A DNA stretch of 64,000 bases from Thalassobacterium maritimum. Lineage in GTDB: Bacteria > Verrucomicrobiota > Verrucomicrobiia > Opitutales > Coraliomargaritaceae. The stretch is from NCBI RefSeq assembly GCF_031127805.1, contig NZ_JARXHW010000017.1, positions 26,957-90,956 on the forward strand. The letters are read 5' to 3'. The notes under the pieces are model-generated. The model was not told where the DNA came from, did not search any database, and was given only the letters and a program-made list of their open reading frames with translations. The position numbers were made by a program, and so were the translations under genes. Below, in pieces: positions 1 through 9,603 of this stretch (position 1 is the stretch's first letter; each line of letters opens with the position of its first letter).

Positions 1-166
1 GGTCGCAGGGTCCAGCTTTCTTTGCCTTCGCTTGTGATTGCCTCCAATACTATCTCGTTACCAGGCTTCTAGTCCCAATGATTCGCAAACCCCGCGTGGG
101 AAAGTGGCTTGGCGCTTACTAGAGAGTTTTACCTTTAACATCGGTATTGTGTAAGTAGATTTTGCC

Positions 167-1108
167 TTACTTGTCAACTTTGCCGTAAGGTGGTGCCTGG
201 CTGAAGGCAGCCACATACATGAGATGATCGGTATTTGCAGCTTCTGCCACATGGGCATCGTGTGCGTGCAGATCGATACTCGCCCAGATCTGATCGATTC
301 GTAACAGCGGCATTGAATGCATGATTGTGTTACACCAACCGCGGCCACCTGTGGCGAAGCTGTCTCTAAGACGCGTATCGATTGCTTGAAAGACGCGATC
401 TCCTTGGGCTACGTTAAAATCGCCACCTAGTAAGATCGTTCTATCTGAACTCGCTGATGGGAGTGCTTGCACGACTTTGTCGATCTGTTCCATTTGGCGC
501 TCTCGTTGGAGTCGTTGTTGAGTCCAGCAATTGGCGTTCCATAGGTCTATGCGTGGATTACTGGTTGCGAGTCTTAGTGAGGTGATGTGGTACTGTGTGC
601 CGCGGATTTCAGCCCAAGCTGTATTAAAGAAGGAAGCCGTGGTTCCAATGTGTTGGATGTGACCTTTGACTAGAATGCTGGTGTCCACGCCGTGTGCATA
701 TTGGTAGTCGCTGTTTTGCTTGACCCATTCGAGTACCGTATTCCGTTGTGGCGTTTCTTGTATTAATACGATGTCGGGGCCTAGCTCCAAGGCAGAGAGG
801 AGTGCATCTATTGAGCCTGAGCAATTGACTGTGATGACTTTTAATTGAGAAGTGATGTAATGTTCGGGGCGTAGCAATCTACTGAGAGATTTGATTTCTT
901 CAACAAAGCTAAAGGTGAACAGTAACCAGAGCATGCAAGCGAACTTGAAGGACGCGCGGCGGTAAGCCGGGAGGCTCAAGCCCCATATAATTAACCAACT
1001 CCACGCAGGAAAGATGGTGACTGCGCTGGCCCAGTCAGGACGCTGCCAATAGACTAGGAGCAGAAACAATGCGGATGATATGGAGATGCCGTTTAGCGTT
1101 CTTCTCAT
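167..1108 (-). CDS. Endonuclease/exonuclease/phosphatase (EEP) family membrane protein
   Basis: The 313-residue protein begins with about three hydrophobic segments (residues 8-70) and continues with a C-terminal domain that looks like the EEP fold: VNCSGSIDALLSALELGPDI with IQETP supplies the metal-binding Glu, LGGDFNVAQGD the DxN motif and AANTDHLMY the terminal D-H. The family cleaves phosphodiester bonds in nucleic acids or lipids; membrane-anchored members of this shape usually have no known substrate. The ATG at 1108 has no clear Shine-Dalgarno sequence. It is convergent with nothing and lies 37 bp downstream of the glutamate dehydrogenase gene on the same strand. Family call is good, function unknown. 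Confidence 0.8.
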   Translation of the reverse strand: MRRTLNGISISSALFLLLVYWQRPDWASAVTIFPAWSWLIIWGLSLPAYRRASFKFACMLWLLFTFSFVEEIKSLSRLLRPEHYITSQLKVITVNCSGSIDALLSALELGPDIVLIQETPQRNTVLEWVKQNSDYQYAHGVDTSILVKGHIQHIGTTASFFNTAWAEIRGTQYHITSLRLATSNPRIDLWNANCWTQQRLQRERQMEQIDKVVQALPSASSDRTILLGGDFNVAQGDRVFQAIDTRLRDSFATGGRGWCNTIMHSMPLLRIDQIWASIDLHAHDAHVAEAANTDHLMYVAAFSQAPPYGKVDK

Positions 1109-1145
1109 ATGTCAGCTTGATCGGCACTGATTAGCTCGCGGGCCT

Positions 1146-2471
1146 TTACGGAAATACGCCGCGCATCTCATAGACTTTATCGATGTGTGCGATCGCGGCC
1201 GCGTAGGAGGCTAGGCGCATGCTGCAGTCGAGGCGCTTGGCGGTGGCCAGCACGCGCTCGGCAGAGCGTGTCATCACTTTACGCAGACGCTCGTCGACCA
1301 GCTCTTCGTCCCAGGTCTCGGATTGTCGGTTTTGCTTCCATTCGAAATAACTCACCGTCACACCGCCGGCGTTGCACAGAATCGCGGGCAGCACTTCCAC
1401 GCCTTTTTGGAGTAGATGCTGCTCTGCGCGTGGGGTAGTGGGAGCGTTGGCCGCTTCGACCACCACTTTACATTGTAAGCGTTCGGCGTGTTCGAGGTCC
1501 ACCATCTGCTCCAGTGCGGCAGGTATGAAGAGGTCGACCGGGGTGCTGTAGAAATTGGGCGCGTCGATTGCGTCGGCTCCGGCGAAACCGTTCACGCCGC
1601 CAGTGGCTTGCACGTGCTGCGCCAGTGCTTCGGCGTCGATGCCGGCTTCGTTGCGGATGGCACCGGTGTGGTCCATCACTGCTTTGAGTTGACTGCCGCG
1701 TGCTTGGAGTAAGCGAGCGGTCCATGAGCCGACATTGCCATAGCCGATCAGGCTGAAACTGAGCTTTGAAATCTCCATGTCCATGCCCGGGAGGAGGGCG
1801 TCGAGCACATAGACCAGCCCCTGACCAGTGGCTTTTTCACGCCCAGCGGAGCCGCCGAATTCGAGGGGTTTGCCGGTGACGACGCCGCGTGCGGTGACCT
1901 TGGTGGAGGACTCGGCGAAATTGATATAGGTGTCCGCCATCCATGCCATGATTTGTGCATTGGTGCCCATGTCAGGAGCAGGGATGTCGTAATCCGGCCC
2001 GATGTTGTTACCCAGTGCGGCGGTGAGGCGGCGGGTGACGCGTTCGAGTTCGCTGCGGCTGATCGAGCGTGGATCGATCTTAAGTGCTCCTTTGGCGCCG
2101 CCGAAGGGCAGGCGGGCCAGCGCACATTTCATCGTCATGAGCAGTGCCAGCGTCTTGACCTCGTCCAGTTTGACTTCGCCGTGGTAGCGGATGCCGCCTT
2201 TGTAGGGGCCCAGTACGTTGTTGTGTTGCACGCGATAACCTTTGAATAATTGCCAGCGTCCATCGTCCATTTTGACGGGGCAGTGCACCATGATTTCATT
2301 CTTAGGTTGCGAGAGGATCAGCTTCAGACGCTGGTCTACTTTGAGCAAATTGGCCGCTTCGAGTACAGAACTGATCGTCTGGAAATACAGATTATGATCA
2401 TCGTAGTAATCGTCCAATTCGTGGAAGATTTCACGTGCGGATTGGCAGGCGGGGGTATCGCAGGGGTCCAT
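1146..2471 (-). CDS. gdhA: Glu/Leu/Phe/Val dehydrogenase family, probably glutamate dehydrogenase
   Basis: This enzyme reversibly aminates 2-oxoglutarate to glutamate with NAD(P)H. The N-terminal dimerisation/substrate domain shows YKGGIRYH, MTMKCALARLPFGGAKGA (the catalytic and substrate-binding lysines) and PDYDIPAPDMGT; the Rossmann domain follows with GYGNVGSWTARLL. About 441 residues match hexameric GDHs of roughly 410-450. An upstream in-frame TTG at 2507 would add 12 residues; I prefer the ATG at 2471, which gives an N-terminus starting with MDPCDTP. Leucine or other branched-chain dehydrogenase activity is possible from the family alone, but the length and the conserved lysine block favour GDH. 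Monocistronic-looking. Confidence 0.85.
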   Translation of the reverse strand: MDPCDTPACQSAREIFHELDDYYDDHNLYFQTISSVLEAANLLKVDQRLKLILSQPKNEIMVHCPVKMDDGRWQLFKGYRVQHNNVLGPYKGGIRYHGEVKLDEVKTLALLMTMKCALARLPFGGAKGALKIDPRSISRSELERVTRRLTAALGNNIGPDYDIPAPDMGTNAQIMAWMADTYINFAESSTKVTARGVVTGKPLEFGGSAGREKATGQGLVYVLDALLPGMDMEISKLSFSLIGYGNVGSWTARLLQARGSQLKAVMDHTGAIRNEAGIDAEALAQHVQATGGVNGFAGADAIDAPNFYSTPVDLFIPAALEQMVDLEHAERLQCKVVVEAANAPTTPRAEQHLLQKGVEVLPAILCNAGGVTVSYFEWKQNRQSETWDEELVDERLRKVMTRSAERVLATAKRLDCSMRLASYAAAIAHIDKVYEMRGVFP

Positions 2472-2554
2472 GCGATTAAGGGTGCTCGCGCTGAGTGAAG
2501 AAGGCAAGCGCTTGTGTGATTAAAACCTTCGCTTTTAATTTTAGCGTGGCGGCT

Positions 2555-3517
2555 CTACCTTGCCGTTGTCCAGATTCTTAGAGAACTGAGGAAGAAGAGT
2601 TCCAAGGCCGCGACTTGGTTGAAGTTGATTTCCATCAGGCTGGCAGATTTTTCCAAGGCTTCGGTGGCGCGGTGCAGGGCGCTGGCAGGAAGCTCGCCTG
2701 TGTTGAGGGCTTCGATATCGCGTGCAAAGCCGGCAGTGGCTTTTTCGATCTCCGCGAAAAGTTGTTTGCGATAGCCTTTGCTTAGGCCGACTTCCATGGC
2801 ATCTTTTTCGTCCGAGCTGATATGCTCGGGCAGTGTTTCTTTTTGTGCTTTCCAGGCAGTCGCTGTCATTTCATTCAGAATCGCTTGAAAGCGCGCATTG
2901 AGGCCGTAGGCGCCCATCATAATGTGGGGAATGGTCTTTTTGTTGGGACCTTTAATCAAGCGGCCGAGCCATTCGCGATAGGAGACCACCCAGGCGGGCC
3001 AGTCGGGGTGCTGTATGCCTTCCATTGTGGCCGGAATGCGGAAGTTGAGGCAACGGCTGCGAATGGTGTCGAGCAGGTCGTAAGGGCGCGTCGTTAGCAG
3101 AAATAGAGTGGTGCCGGCTGGCGGCTCTTCCAGTGTCTTCAGAAAGGCGTTGGCAGAGGCCGGATTCATACGATCGGCGTCGATCACGATGCCGACCTTG
3201 CGCCCGCCTTGATTGGAGCTTTTGGCGATGTCGACCACCAGCTTGCGCATGGTGTTGTTTTCTTCTGTCTTGCCCACTTTGATCAAGCGAGCTTTGCCAC
3301 TCGGGCGTAAGATAAAGCAATCTGGATGGTCGAAAGGGTTGCGCATCGTTTCGAGTAGATGGGCGGCGATCGCACTTACGATTGTTTCGAGGCTTTCTAA
3401 GCTCTCTCCGTGGAGTAGGATGCCGTGCCCGAGGCGGTTCTGGGCCAAAGAGCGTTCCAGCACTTCGACCGCACGGGTATCGCGCAGTTCTTCAGGAAGG
3501 GAGTCGGATAGTTTCAT
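2555..3517 (-). CDS. holB: DNA polymerase III subunit delta' (clamp-loader ATPase-like)
   Basis: The 320-residue protein has the clamp-loader layout: an N-terminal AAA+-like domain beginning with a short helix and HGILLHGESLESLE where ATPases carry a P-loop (here not a clean GxxGxGKT, as expected for delta'), then VGIVIDADRMNPASANAFLK and LEEPPAGTTLFLLTTRP, the typical delta' block with sensor-1, followed by IRSRC, the SRC motif. The C-terminal third is helical, as in the collar domain. It helps load the sliding clamp at primer ends. ATG at 3517 follows a weak AAAGAA. Divergent from nth, 104 bp apart. Confidence 0.82.
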   Translation of the reverse strand: MKLSDSLPEELRDTRAVEVLERSLAQNRLGHGILLHGESLESLETIVSAIAAHLLETMRNPFDHPDCFILRPSGKARLIKVGKTEENNTMRKLVVDIAKSSNQGGRKVGIVIDADRMNPASANAFLKTLEEPPAGTTLFLLTTRPYDLLDTIRSRCLNFRIPATMEGIQHPDWPAWVVSYREWLGRLIKGPNKKTIPHIMMGAYGLNARFQAILNEMTATAWKAQKETLPEHISSDEKDAMEVGLSKGYRKQLFAEIEKATAGFARDIEALNTGELPASALHRATEALEKSASLMEINFNQVAALELFFLSSLRIWTTAR

Positions 3518-3621
3518 TTCTTTGGATTTATGCTTTAAAATTGCTCAATTTGTCGCAGGCAGCTTAGCTGTATTTTTGGCTTAAGATTCTATGCTGAGCA
3601 AGAAACAAGACACCTTTTCGA

Positions 3622-4275
3622 ATGATTAAAAAAGAACGCGCCGCTTATATTCAAAATCGCTTACAGGAACTCTATCCTGAGCCGCCTGTGCCCTTGGATC
3701 ATAAAGACCCGTATACTTTGTTGATTGCGGTGCTGCTCTCGGCTCAGTGCACCGATGTGCGGGTCAATCAGATCACGCCCTTACTCTTCGAGCGTGCAGA
3801 TACGCCGCAGGCGATGGTAGAGATCCCTGAAGAGGAAATTCGCGCGATCATTCGTCCTTGCGGGCTTTCGCCGATGAAAGCGAAGGGCATCGCGGGGCTT
3901 TCGCGTATTTTATTGGATCAACATGGCGGCGAGGTGCCTGCCGATATGAAGGCGCTGGAAGCACTGCCTGCTGTGGGGCATAAGACGGCTTCGGTGGTGA
4001 TGGCACAGGCCTTTGGGGTGCCCGCGTTTCCAGTCGACACACACATTCATAGGCTTGCGCAGCGCTGGGGCCTCACCAATGGGAAAAATGTGGCCCAGAC
4101 CGAGCGAGATCTGAAGCGATTATTTCCAGAGTCGTGTTGGAATGACTTACACCTACAAATTATTTTCTATGGGCGCGAGTATTGTACTGCCCGCGGCTGC
4201 GATGGCACTGTCTGTGAGATTTGCCGCACGGTGTATCCAGCTAGAAAGCGCGCCAAGAAAACCTTAAAAGCTTAG
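3622..4275 (+). CDS. nth: Endonuclease III (DNA glycosylase/AP lyase) with altered cysteine spacing
   Basis: Bifunctional base-excision repair enzyme that removes oxidised pyrimidines and nicks the abasic site. At 217 residues it is the standard length. The helix-hairpin-helix LPAVGHKTASVV contains the catalytic Lys, and VDTHIHRLAQRWGL supplies the catalytic Asp. The C-terminal iron-sulfur region is unusual: the usual spacing is C-x6-C-x2-C-x5-C, but here four cysteines lie as C-x4-C-x4-C-x2-C (in YCTARGCDGTVCEIC). Four ligands are still present, so a cluster may form. ATG at 3622 is the only sensible start. Divergent from holB. Confidence 0.92.
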   Translation: MIKKERAAYIQNRLQELYPEPPVPLDHKDPYTLLIAVLLSAQCTDVRVNQITPLLFERADTPQAMVEIPEEEIRAIIRPCGLSPMKAKGIAGLSRILLDQHGGEVPADMKALEALPAVGHKTASVVMAQAFGVPAFPVDTHIHRLAQRWGLTNGKNVAQTERDLKRLFPESCWNDLHLQIIFYGREYCTARGCDGTVCEICRTVYPARKRAKKTLKA

Positions 4276-4286
4276 TTTGCGTGGAT

Positions 4287-4303
4287 AGCCAGTTTCGCTG
4301 GCT
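4287..4303. terminator. Small hairpin between convergent genes
   Basis: AGCCAG-TTTCG-CTGGCT forms a 6-bp stem with a 5-nt loop between the ends of nth and the convergent small secreted-protein gene. There is only a weak T-rich tail (GTATT), so termination is a guess from position. Confidence 0.4.
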
Positions 4304-4306
4304 GTA

Positions 4307-4690
4307 TTAATTGCCGAAGATTGATTGATTTGTGCCTAAGTCGAAGGAATCGTTGCCAAAGCTGCTGTCCGAACTTGCCGGCGCATTGATTACTGCGTCA
4401 AAAGTGAAATCGGCCGCTCCTTTACCCTTGGATTGGATCGGTTGATGAAAGTCGATCTCGAACTCACTGCGTTTTGCCGGAGCTTCAGCTTGAGTCTTTT
4501 CGTCTGCTTGAGACGTCGCCACTGCTTGGGCGGGTACAGCTAGGCGCCCTATAATCGGCTGCGAGGATTGAGTGGGGACAATATCAAAAATGAAGTAACT
4601 ACTTTGCTCATAGGCCTGCGCTAGGCTTACACAGATCAGTGGCAGTATGAGTGTGGCGATCAGTCGACGGGTTCTTGGTAGGGAGCGCAT
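4307..4690 (-). CDS. Hypothetical secreted protein
   Basis: 127 residues with a clear signal peptide: basic start MRSLPRTRR, hydrophobic ATLILPLICVSLA, cleavage after AQA. The mature part is low in cysteine, has a stretch with VPAQAVATSQADEK and ends in a Gly/Asn/Phe-rich tail. I recognise no domain. It is probably periplasmic or surface-exposed. Not linked to an obvious operon; ATG at 4690 is followed directly by the signal peptide, which supports the start. Confidence 0.6.
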   Translation of the reverse strand: MRSLPRTRRLIATLILPLICVSLAQAYEQSSYFIFDIVPTQSSQPIIGRLAVPAQAVATSQADEKTQAEAPAKRSEFEIDFHQPIQSKGKGAADFTFDAVINAPASSDSSFGNDSFDLGTNQSIFGN

Positions 4691-4915
4691 GGGATTTTGA
4701 ATAAGGATTTCAGCTATAATGTCGAGACTCCTGTCCTTTTAAAAAGACTGCTTGGTTTGTGTCAAAATGTCTCACTCTTGCTGGCGTTGTCTCGGTTTGT
4801 CGTGTTTTTGCCCAGTTTGTCTTTCTGTGTGAGTGCTGTAAGTGTCTTTTAATCAATCTATTGCATTTGGATTTTAGTGATTCGGAGCTGGAACGGTTTA
4901 TGCGAGGGTAGAGCT

Positions 4916-7528
4916 ATGAATATTGATTTTAACACATTTACCGAAAAGTCTGCCTTCGCTGTGCAGGAGGCACAAAATCTAGCCCGTCATTATGGGCAGC
5001 AAGAGATCGACAGCTGGCATCTATTACTGGCATTGGTGCAGCAAGAAGGTGGCATCGTGCCTGGACTGTTAGAGCGCATGCAAGTTTCGCCCGCTGCTGT
5101 CGAACTAGCGGTAAAGCGCGAAATTGAAGCCCTGCCCAAGGCTTCCGGCAGCGTCAATGCCAGCCAAGTCTATGTTTCGTCTGCCTTGCAAAAGGCAATC
5201 GCTGAGGCGGATAAGGTCAAAGCCAAGTTGGGCGATGACTTTGTAAGCACGGAACACTTGTTCCTTGGCTTGCTCAAAGGTTCTACGGGTAAGTTGGGGA
5301 AGTTGTTGGATTCCTTCGAACTGGATCATGATAAAGTGCGCAAAGCAATTGAAACGGCGCGCGCCGGTCAAAAGGTGACCTCTCGTAATCCGGAGACAAC
5401 TTTTGAAGCACTCGAAAAATATGGGATCGATCTGGTCGAACAGGCACGTAAAGGGAAGATGGACCCTGTCATCGGTCGCGACTCTGAGATCCGCCGTGTG
5501 ATTCGCATACTTTCACGTAAGACTAAAAACAACCCAGTGCTCATTGGTGAACCTGGTGTGGGTAAGACGGCCATCGTCGAAGGTCTCGCGCAGCGCATCG
5601 TGCGCGGCGATGTGCCGGAAGGCTTGCAAGACAAGACTATCTTTGCACTGGACATGAGTTCTTTGGTGGCGGGTGCCAAATACCGGGGTGAGTTCGAAGA
5701 ACGCCTTAAGGCCGTGCTGGCCGAAGTTAAAAATAGCGAAGGTCGCATTCTTCTATTCATTGATGAATTGCACACCATCGTAGGCGCAGGAAAGACCGAA
5801 GGTGCGATGGACGCGGGTAATATGCTCAAGCCCATGTTGGCACGAGGTGAGTTGCACTGTGTGGGGGCCACGACCCTCGATGAATATCGCAAATACATCG
5901 AAAAGGACGCCGCGCTAGAGCGCCGTTTCCAAACGGTGCAAGTCGATCAACCCAATGTCGAGGACACCATCTCGATTCTGCGCGGCATCCGCGAGCGCTT
6001 CGAGTTACACCACGGGGTGCGCATTCAGGATAACGCGCTGGTGCAAGCTGCTGTGCTCTCGCATCGCTATATCAGCGAGCGCTTCCTGCCCGATAAGGCG
6101 ATCGATCTCGTGGACGAAGCCTGCGCGATGATACGCACTGAAATGGACTCGATGCCACAGGAGCTCGATGAGCTGACGCGTCGTGCGCTCCGACTTGAAA
6201 TTGAAGAAGCTGCACTGAAAAACGAGAAAGATGAAGCGTCCAAAGAACGTCTCAAGACACTCTCCCGCGAGTTGGCCGACATTCGTGAAAAAGAGTCCGC
6301 CCTTCGCTCGCAATGGGAGAGCGAAAAGGGCGCGATCGACCAGATCCGTCAAGTGCGCGAAGAGCTCGATACGACACGCATCGAGATGGAAAAAGCAGAG
6401 CGTAATTATGATTTGAATACAGTGGCTCAGCTACGCCACGGCAAAATGCCTGAGCTCGAAGCTAAGCTCAAGCAACTTGAAGCAGTTGAGGCTAAAGAGG
6501 GGGCTCTCTTGAAAGAAGAGGTCTCACAGGAAGAGATTGCAGACATCGTTGCCAAGTGGACGGGCGTGCCTGTTACACGTATCGTCGAAGGCGAGAAAGA
6601 GAAACTCTTGCGTCTGGAAGAAGTGCTGCATGAACGCGTGGTGGGGCAAGATGAGTCGGTCACATTAGTCACCGAGGCGATTCTACGAGCCCGCGCCGGC
6701 ATTAAAGATCCCCGTCGGCCGATCGGTAGTTTCCTCTTCTTGGGGCCCACCGGCGTGGGTAAGACCGAGCTGGCGCGCACCCTTGCGCAAACACTCTTCG
6801 ATACTGAGGATAATATCGTGCGTATTGATATGTCCGAATACATGGAAAAGCATGCCGTGGCTCGCCTGATCGGCGCGCCTCCCGGATACGTGGGCTATGA
6901 TGAAGGTGGCCAGCTGACCGAAGCCGTGCGTCGCAAGCCTTATAGCGTGGTGCTCTTCGATGAGATTGAGAAGGCGCACCCCGATGTATTCAATGTGCTC
7001 TTACAAGTCATGGACGACGGGCGCATTACCGACGCACAGGGGCACACGGTAGATTTTAAAAATACCGTGATTATTATGACCTCCAATGTTGGCAGTCGTT
7101 TTCTCACCGAAGGTGTGGTTGGAACAGAGATTCCAGACACGGTGCGTGAGTCGGTCATGGCAGAGCTGCGTCAAGGTTTCCGCCCAGAGTTCCTGAATCG
7201 GATCGATGACACTGTTTTGTTCAAACCGCTGACACTGGATGAGATTACGCAGATTGTAGACTTACTCTTGGCAGATCTGAATAAGCGCTTAGCGGAGCGT
7301 GGTATCACCATCGAGTTTGATGACGCCGCTCGCAAATGGATTGGTGAAAAAGGCTACGATCCGGTTTATGGTGCACGCCCTCTAAAGCGCTTTTTGCAAA
7401 AGCAAATCGAAACTAAGCTCGCACGTGGCTTGCTTAGCGGCGACGTCGCAGAGCAAAGCACCGTCTTGTTTAAGTTGGAAGACGGCGCGCTGACCATGGA
7501 ATCGCTCGACCGAGTCGAAATCCTCTAG
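4916..7528 (+). CDS. clpB: ClpB-type AAA+ disaggregase
   Basis: 870 residues. Order: Clp N-domain (residues about 1-145), first AAA+ module with Walker A GEPGVGKTAIVEG and Walker B ILLFIDELHT, a long charged coiled-coil middle domain (about 400-520) typical of ClpB rather than ClpA/ClpC, then the second AAA+ module with GPTGVGKTELARTL, VVLFDEIEKAHPDV and a ClpB-type C-terminal domain. It rescues aggregated proteins with DnaK. The reading frame is open from a GTG at 4877, but the ATG at 4916 follows GAGGG at 4905 and starts the N-domain correctly. No CIRCE element is visible upstream. Confidence 0.95.
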   Translation: MNIDFNTFTEKSAFAVQEAQNLARHYGQQEIDSWHLLLALVQQEGGIVPGLLERMQVSPAAVELAVKREIEALPKASGSVNASQVYVSSALQKAIAEADKVKAKLGDDFVSTEHLFLGLLKGSTGKLGKLLDSFELDHDKVRKAIETARAGQKVTSRNPETTFEALEKYGIDLVEQARKGKMDPVIGRDSEIRRVIRILSRKTKNNPVLIGEPGVGKTAIVEGLAQRIVRGDVPEGLQDKTIFALDMSSLVAGAKYRGEFEERLKAVLAEVKNSEGRILLFIDELHTIVGAGKTEGAMDAGNMLKPMLARGELHCVGATTLDEYRKYIEKDAALERRFQTVQVDQPNVEDTISILRGIRERFELHHGVRIQDNALVQAAVLSHRYISERFLPDKAIDLVDEACAMIRTEMDSMPQELDELTRRALRLEIEEAALKNEKDEASKERLKTLSRELADIREKESALRSQWESEKGAIDQIRQVREELDTTRIEMEKAERNYDLNTVAQLRHGKMPELEAKLKQLEAVEAKEGALLKEEVSQEEIADIVAKWTGVPVTRIVEGEKEKLLRLEEVLHERVVGQDESVTLVTEAILRARAGIKDPRRPIGSFLFLGPTGVGKTELARTLAQTLFDTEDNIVRIDMSEYMEKHAVARLIGAPPGYVGYDEGGQLTEAVRRKPYSVVLFDEIEKAHPDVFNVLLQVMDDGRITDAQGHTVDFKNTVIIMTSNVGSRFLTEGVVGTEIPDTVRESVMAELRQGFRPEFLNRIDDTVLFKPLTLDEITQIVDLLLADLNKRLAERGITIEFDDAARKWIGEKGYDPVYGARPLKRFLQKQIETKLARGLLSGDVAEQSTVLFKLEDGALTMESLDRVEIL

Positions 7529-7538
7529 TGCGTGCGCT

Positions 7539-7562
7539 CTTAGCTGCCCGCCCGCAGCTAAG
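7539..7562 (+). terminator. Hairpin downstream of clpB
   Basis: CTTAGCTGC and GCAGCTAAG pair perfectly around a 6-nt loop 11 bp after the clpB stop codon. It lacks a T-tract, so it may only stabilise the mRNA end. Confidence 0.45.
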
Positions 7563-7632
7563 GGCGCCGCATCGCCGGTCCATTGCAAAATCGAAGGCTT
7601 GCACTTCATCTTTGAATGTTTAGCTTTCCGTT

Positions 7633-9603
7633 ATGAAATGGATTTTGGCTGTGGTCGCATTATTATCGGGTTTGTTGGGTGGCTTTCTGTTGGCACCTCG
7701 TTCTGCTGAGTCCTCCTGGGATACAGGTTCATCCGCCAGCAATGCTCCAGCGGGAGGGGCCGCCTCGGCTGCGGCTGCTCGGGCTGCTGATAGGCAGGGG
7801 AGCGCTCCTGCCGCGGCAGGCGACGTAGGGGCATCGGGCGCGGGCGGCGCCGAGTCTATTACGGAGGCTTGGCTGGAGTCTTTGGACGAGCTCGACACTT
7901 TTGATCAGATTGGTGCCTTGCATGCTCGTTTAAAGGATCTGGACGTCTCCAAATTTCCTGAGCTGATGAAGAAGTTAGGGAGCTATGCCGGTTCTGCGGT
8001 CAACTGGCAGGTGCGCAGCATGATTGCGACTCGCTGGGCTCAAGTCGATCCACAGGGCATGCTAGACTATGCGAAGCAAGAAAAAGGCACTGTTTCGTGG
8101 AGTCTTTATAACACTGTTTTTTCCGCGTGGTCGAAGCAAGACCCGCAGGCAGCTTACAGTGCGGCACTCAATCTGGATTCTCAGCGTTGGCAACAAGCGG
8201 CGATTCAATCGGTCGTCAATACCGTGGCGGAGACGGACCCGCAGCGAGCCATTCATATGGCTCAAGAATATTATGGTAATCAGGTCAGCGGGCAAGGACG
8301 TTGGTTGTATCAATCCATATATCGTAATTGGGCGCAGGAAGATGGAGCCGCGGCGCGGCAGAGTGCATTGCAGTTAGAGGAGGGCGCCGCAAAGTCAGCT
8401 GCGCTGGCCGGGGCCATGTCCGATTGGATGGCAAAGGATCCGATGGAGGCGTTGGCTTGGCTAGACTCGTTGCCTATGGACAGCGCGATTTATGGTTCGC
8501 GCAAACAAGTCTTTCGGAATTTGCTCAATCAGGATATTGAGGTGGCTAAAGAGTATATTGATTCGGTGGAGAATCCTCTGGAGCGACGCCAAGTGCTCGA
8601 GAATTTACAGTTTCATAACTTTGCATGGCAAAAAAGCTATGAGGAGATCCAAGAAGTTTTTGATTGGCTCGGCACAGTCGCGACTGGGCAAACTTATGAT
8701 AATCGCGTGAGTAGTATTATACAGGCGATGACGCAAAACGATCCAGACCGTGCGATTGATTTTGTGCTTAATATGGGCCCTGGCAATGCACGTATGAATG
8801 GCTTGAATGCGATCGGAAGTAAACTAGTTGAAATCGATCCACAGTTGGCCTTCGATTTTGTGGATAGTCTGCCCTATGAGGACGAAAAGCGACGCGCGCT
8901 TGGGAGTATGGGCTGGCGCCTTTCGCAGCAGGGAGTCGAGTCGGCTAGTGTATTGGTGGGGGCGCATACGGACCCAATCGTGCAGCGTCAATTAGCCTCG
9001 CGCATCTCGGGTGAGTGGTCGAAGTATGATCAAGCCGGAGCATTGGCTTGGTCGGAATCACTATCGGATGAACAGGCGCGAAAATCCGCGATGCGCTCTG
9101 TGCTAAGTAATTGGATCGAATCTGACCCCGCGGCAACTTTAGCTTATGTGAGCACGCTAGAGGATAGCGATTCGGGCTCTGTACTACGTGATGCCTACAC
9201 CAGTTGGGCACGTAATGATCCACAGGCGGCGGTATCTTGGCTCGATCAATTGCCTGAAAGTGCCGAAGCGCGTAAAGCCGACATCTATCGAGGTGTGGCG
9301 AGCAGCTTCATTAATCATGATCCGATGGCTGCATCGGAGTGGATTGCAACTCTGGAGGAGGGCCCGGCACGGGATCAATCGGTCGAGACGCTGGTGAATA
9401 ACATTTCTCAAACTGATCCGGAAGCGGGTTTCATTTGGGCAGTCACGGTGGGAGATGATAATAAGCGTAAGAACACGCTGAATCGCAGTGTGCAGGAATG
9501 GATCAAGACCGATATTGAGATGGCTTATGAAGCCGTCCTCGATGCCGAGATCGAAGCCAGCGAAAAAGAACCTTTGCTCAAGATGTTTGAGGGTAAGCTT
9601 TAA
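7633..9603 (+). CDS. Exported or membrane-anchored protein with tandem W-A-x-x-D-P repeats
   Basis: 656 residues. The start (MKWILAVVALLSGLLGGFLL) is a signal peptide or anchor, followed by an Ala/Gly-rich linker to about residue 75. The rest consists of roughly 35-45-residue helical repeats with variants of W-A-x-x-D-P-x-x-A followed by A-x-x-W-L-D-S-L-P; examples are WAQVDPQGMLDYA, WSKQDPQAAYSAA, WMAKDPMEALAWLDSLP and WARNDPQAAVSWLDQLP. The pattern suggests an alpha-solenoid for protein contacts outside the cytoplasmic membrane. Similar repeat proteins are common in PVC bacteria, mostly without known function. Single gene, no operon partner. Confidence 0.7.
   Translation: MKWILAVVALLSGLLGGFLLAPRSAESSWDTGSSASNAPAGGAASAAAARAADRQGSAPAAAGDVGASGAGGAESITEAWLESLDELDTFDQIGALHARLKDLDVSKFPELMKKLGSYAGSAVNWQVRSMIATRWAQVDPQGMLDYAKQEKGTVSWSLYNTVFSAWSKQDPQAAYSAALNLDSQRWQQAAIQSVVNTVAETDPQRAIHMAQEYYGNQVSGQGRWLYQSIYRNWAQEDGAAARQSALQLEEGAAKSAALAGAMSDWMAKDPMEALAWLDSLPMDSAIYGSRKQVFRNLLNQDIEVAKEYIDSVENPLERRQVLENLQFHNFAWQKSYEEIQEVFDWLGTVATGQTYDNRVSSIIQAMTQNDPDRAIDFVLNMGPGNARMNGLNAIGSKLVEIDPQLAFDFVDSLPYEDEKRRALGSMGWRLSQQGVESASVLVGAHTDPIVQRQLASRISGEWSKYDQAGALAWSESLSDEQARKSAMRSVLSNWIESDPAATLAYVSTLEDSDSGSVLRDAYTSWARNDPQAAVSWLDQLPESAEARKADIYRGVASSFINHDPMAASEWIATLEEGPARDQSVETLVNNISQTDPEAGFIWAVTVGDDNKRKNTLNRSVQEWIKTDIEMAYEAVLDAEIEASEKEPLLKMFEGKL

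Noticed and set aside
4740..4915. CIRCE or heat-shock promoter before clpB
   Set aside because: A GAGTGCTGTAA-like half is present but the paired half is missing; no clear sigma-32 box.
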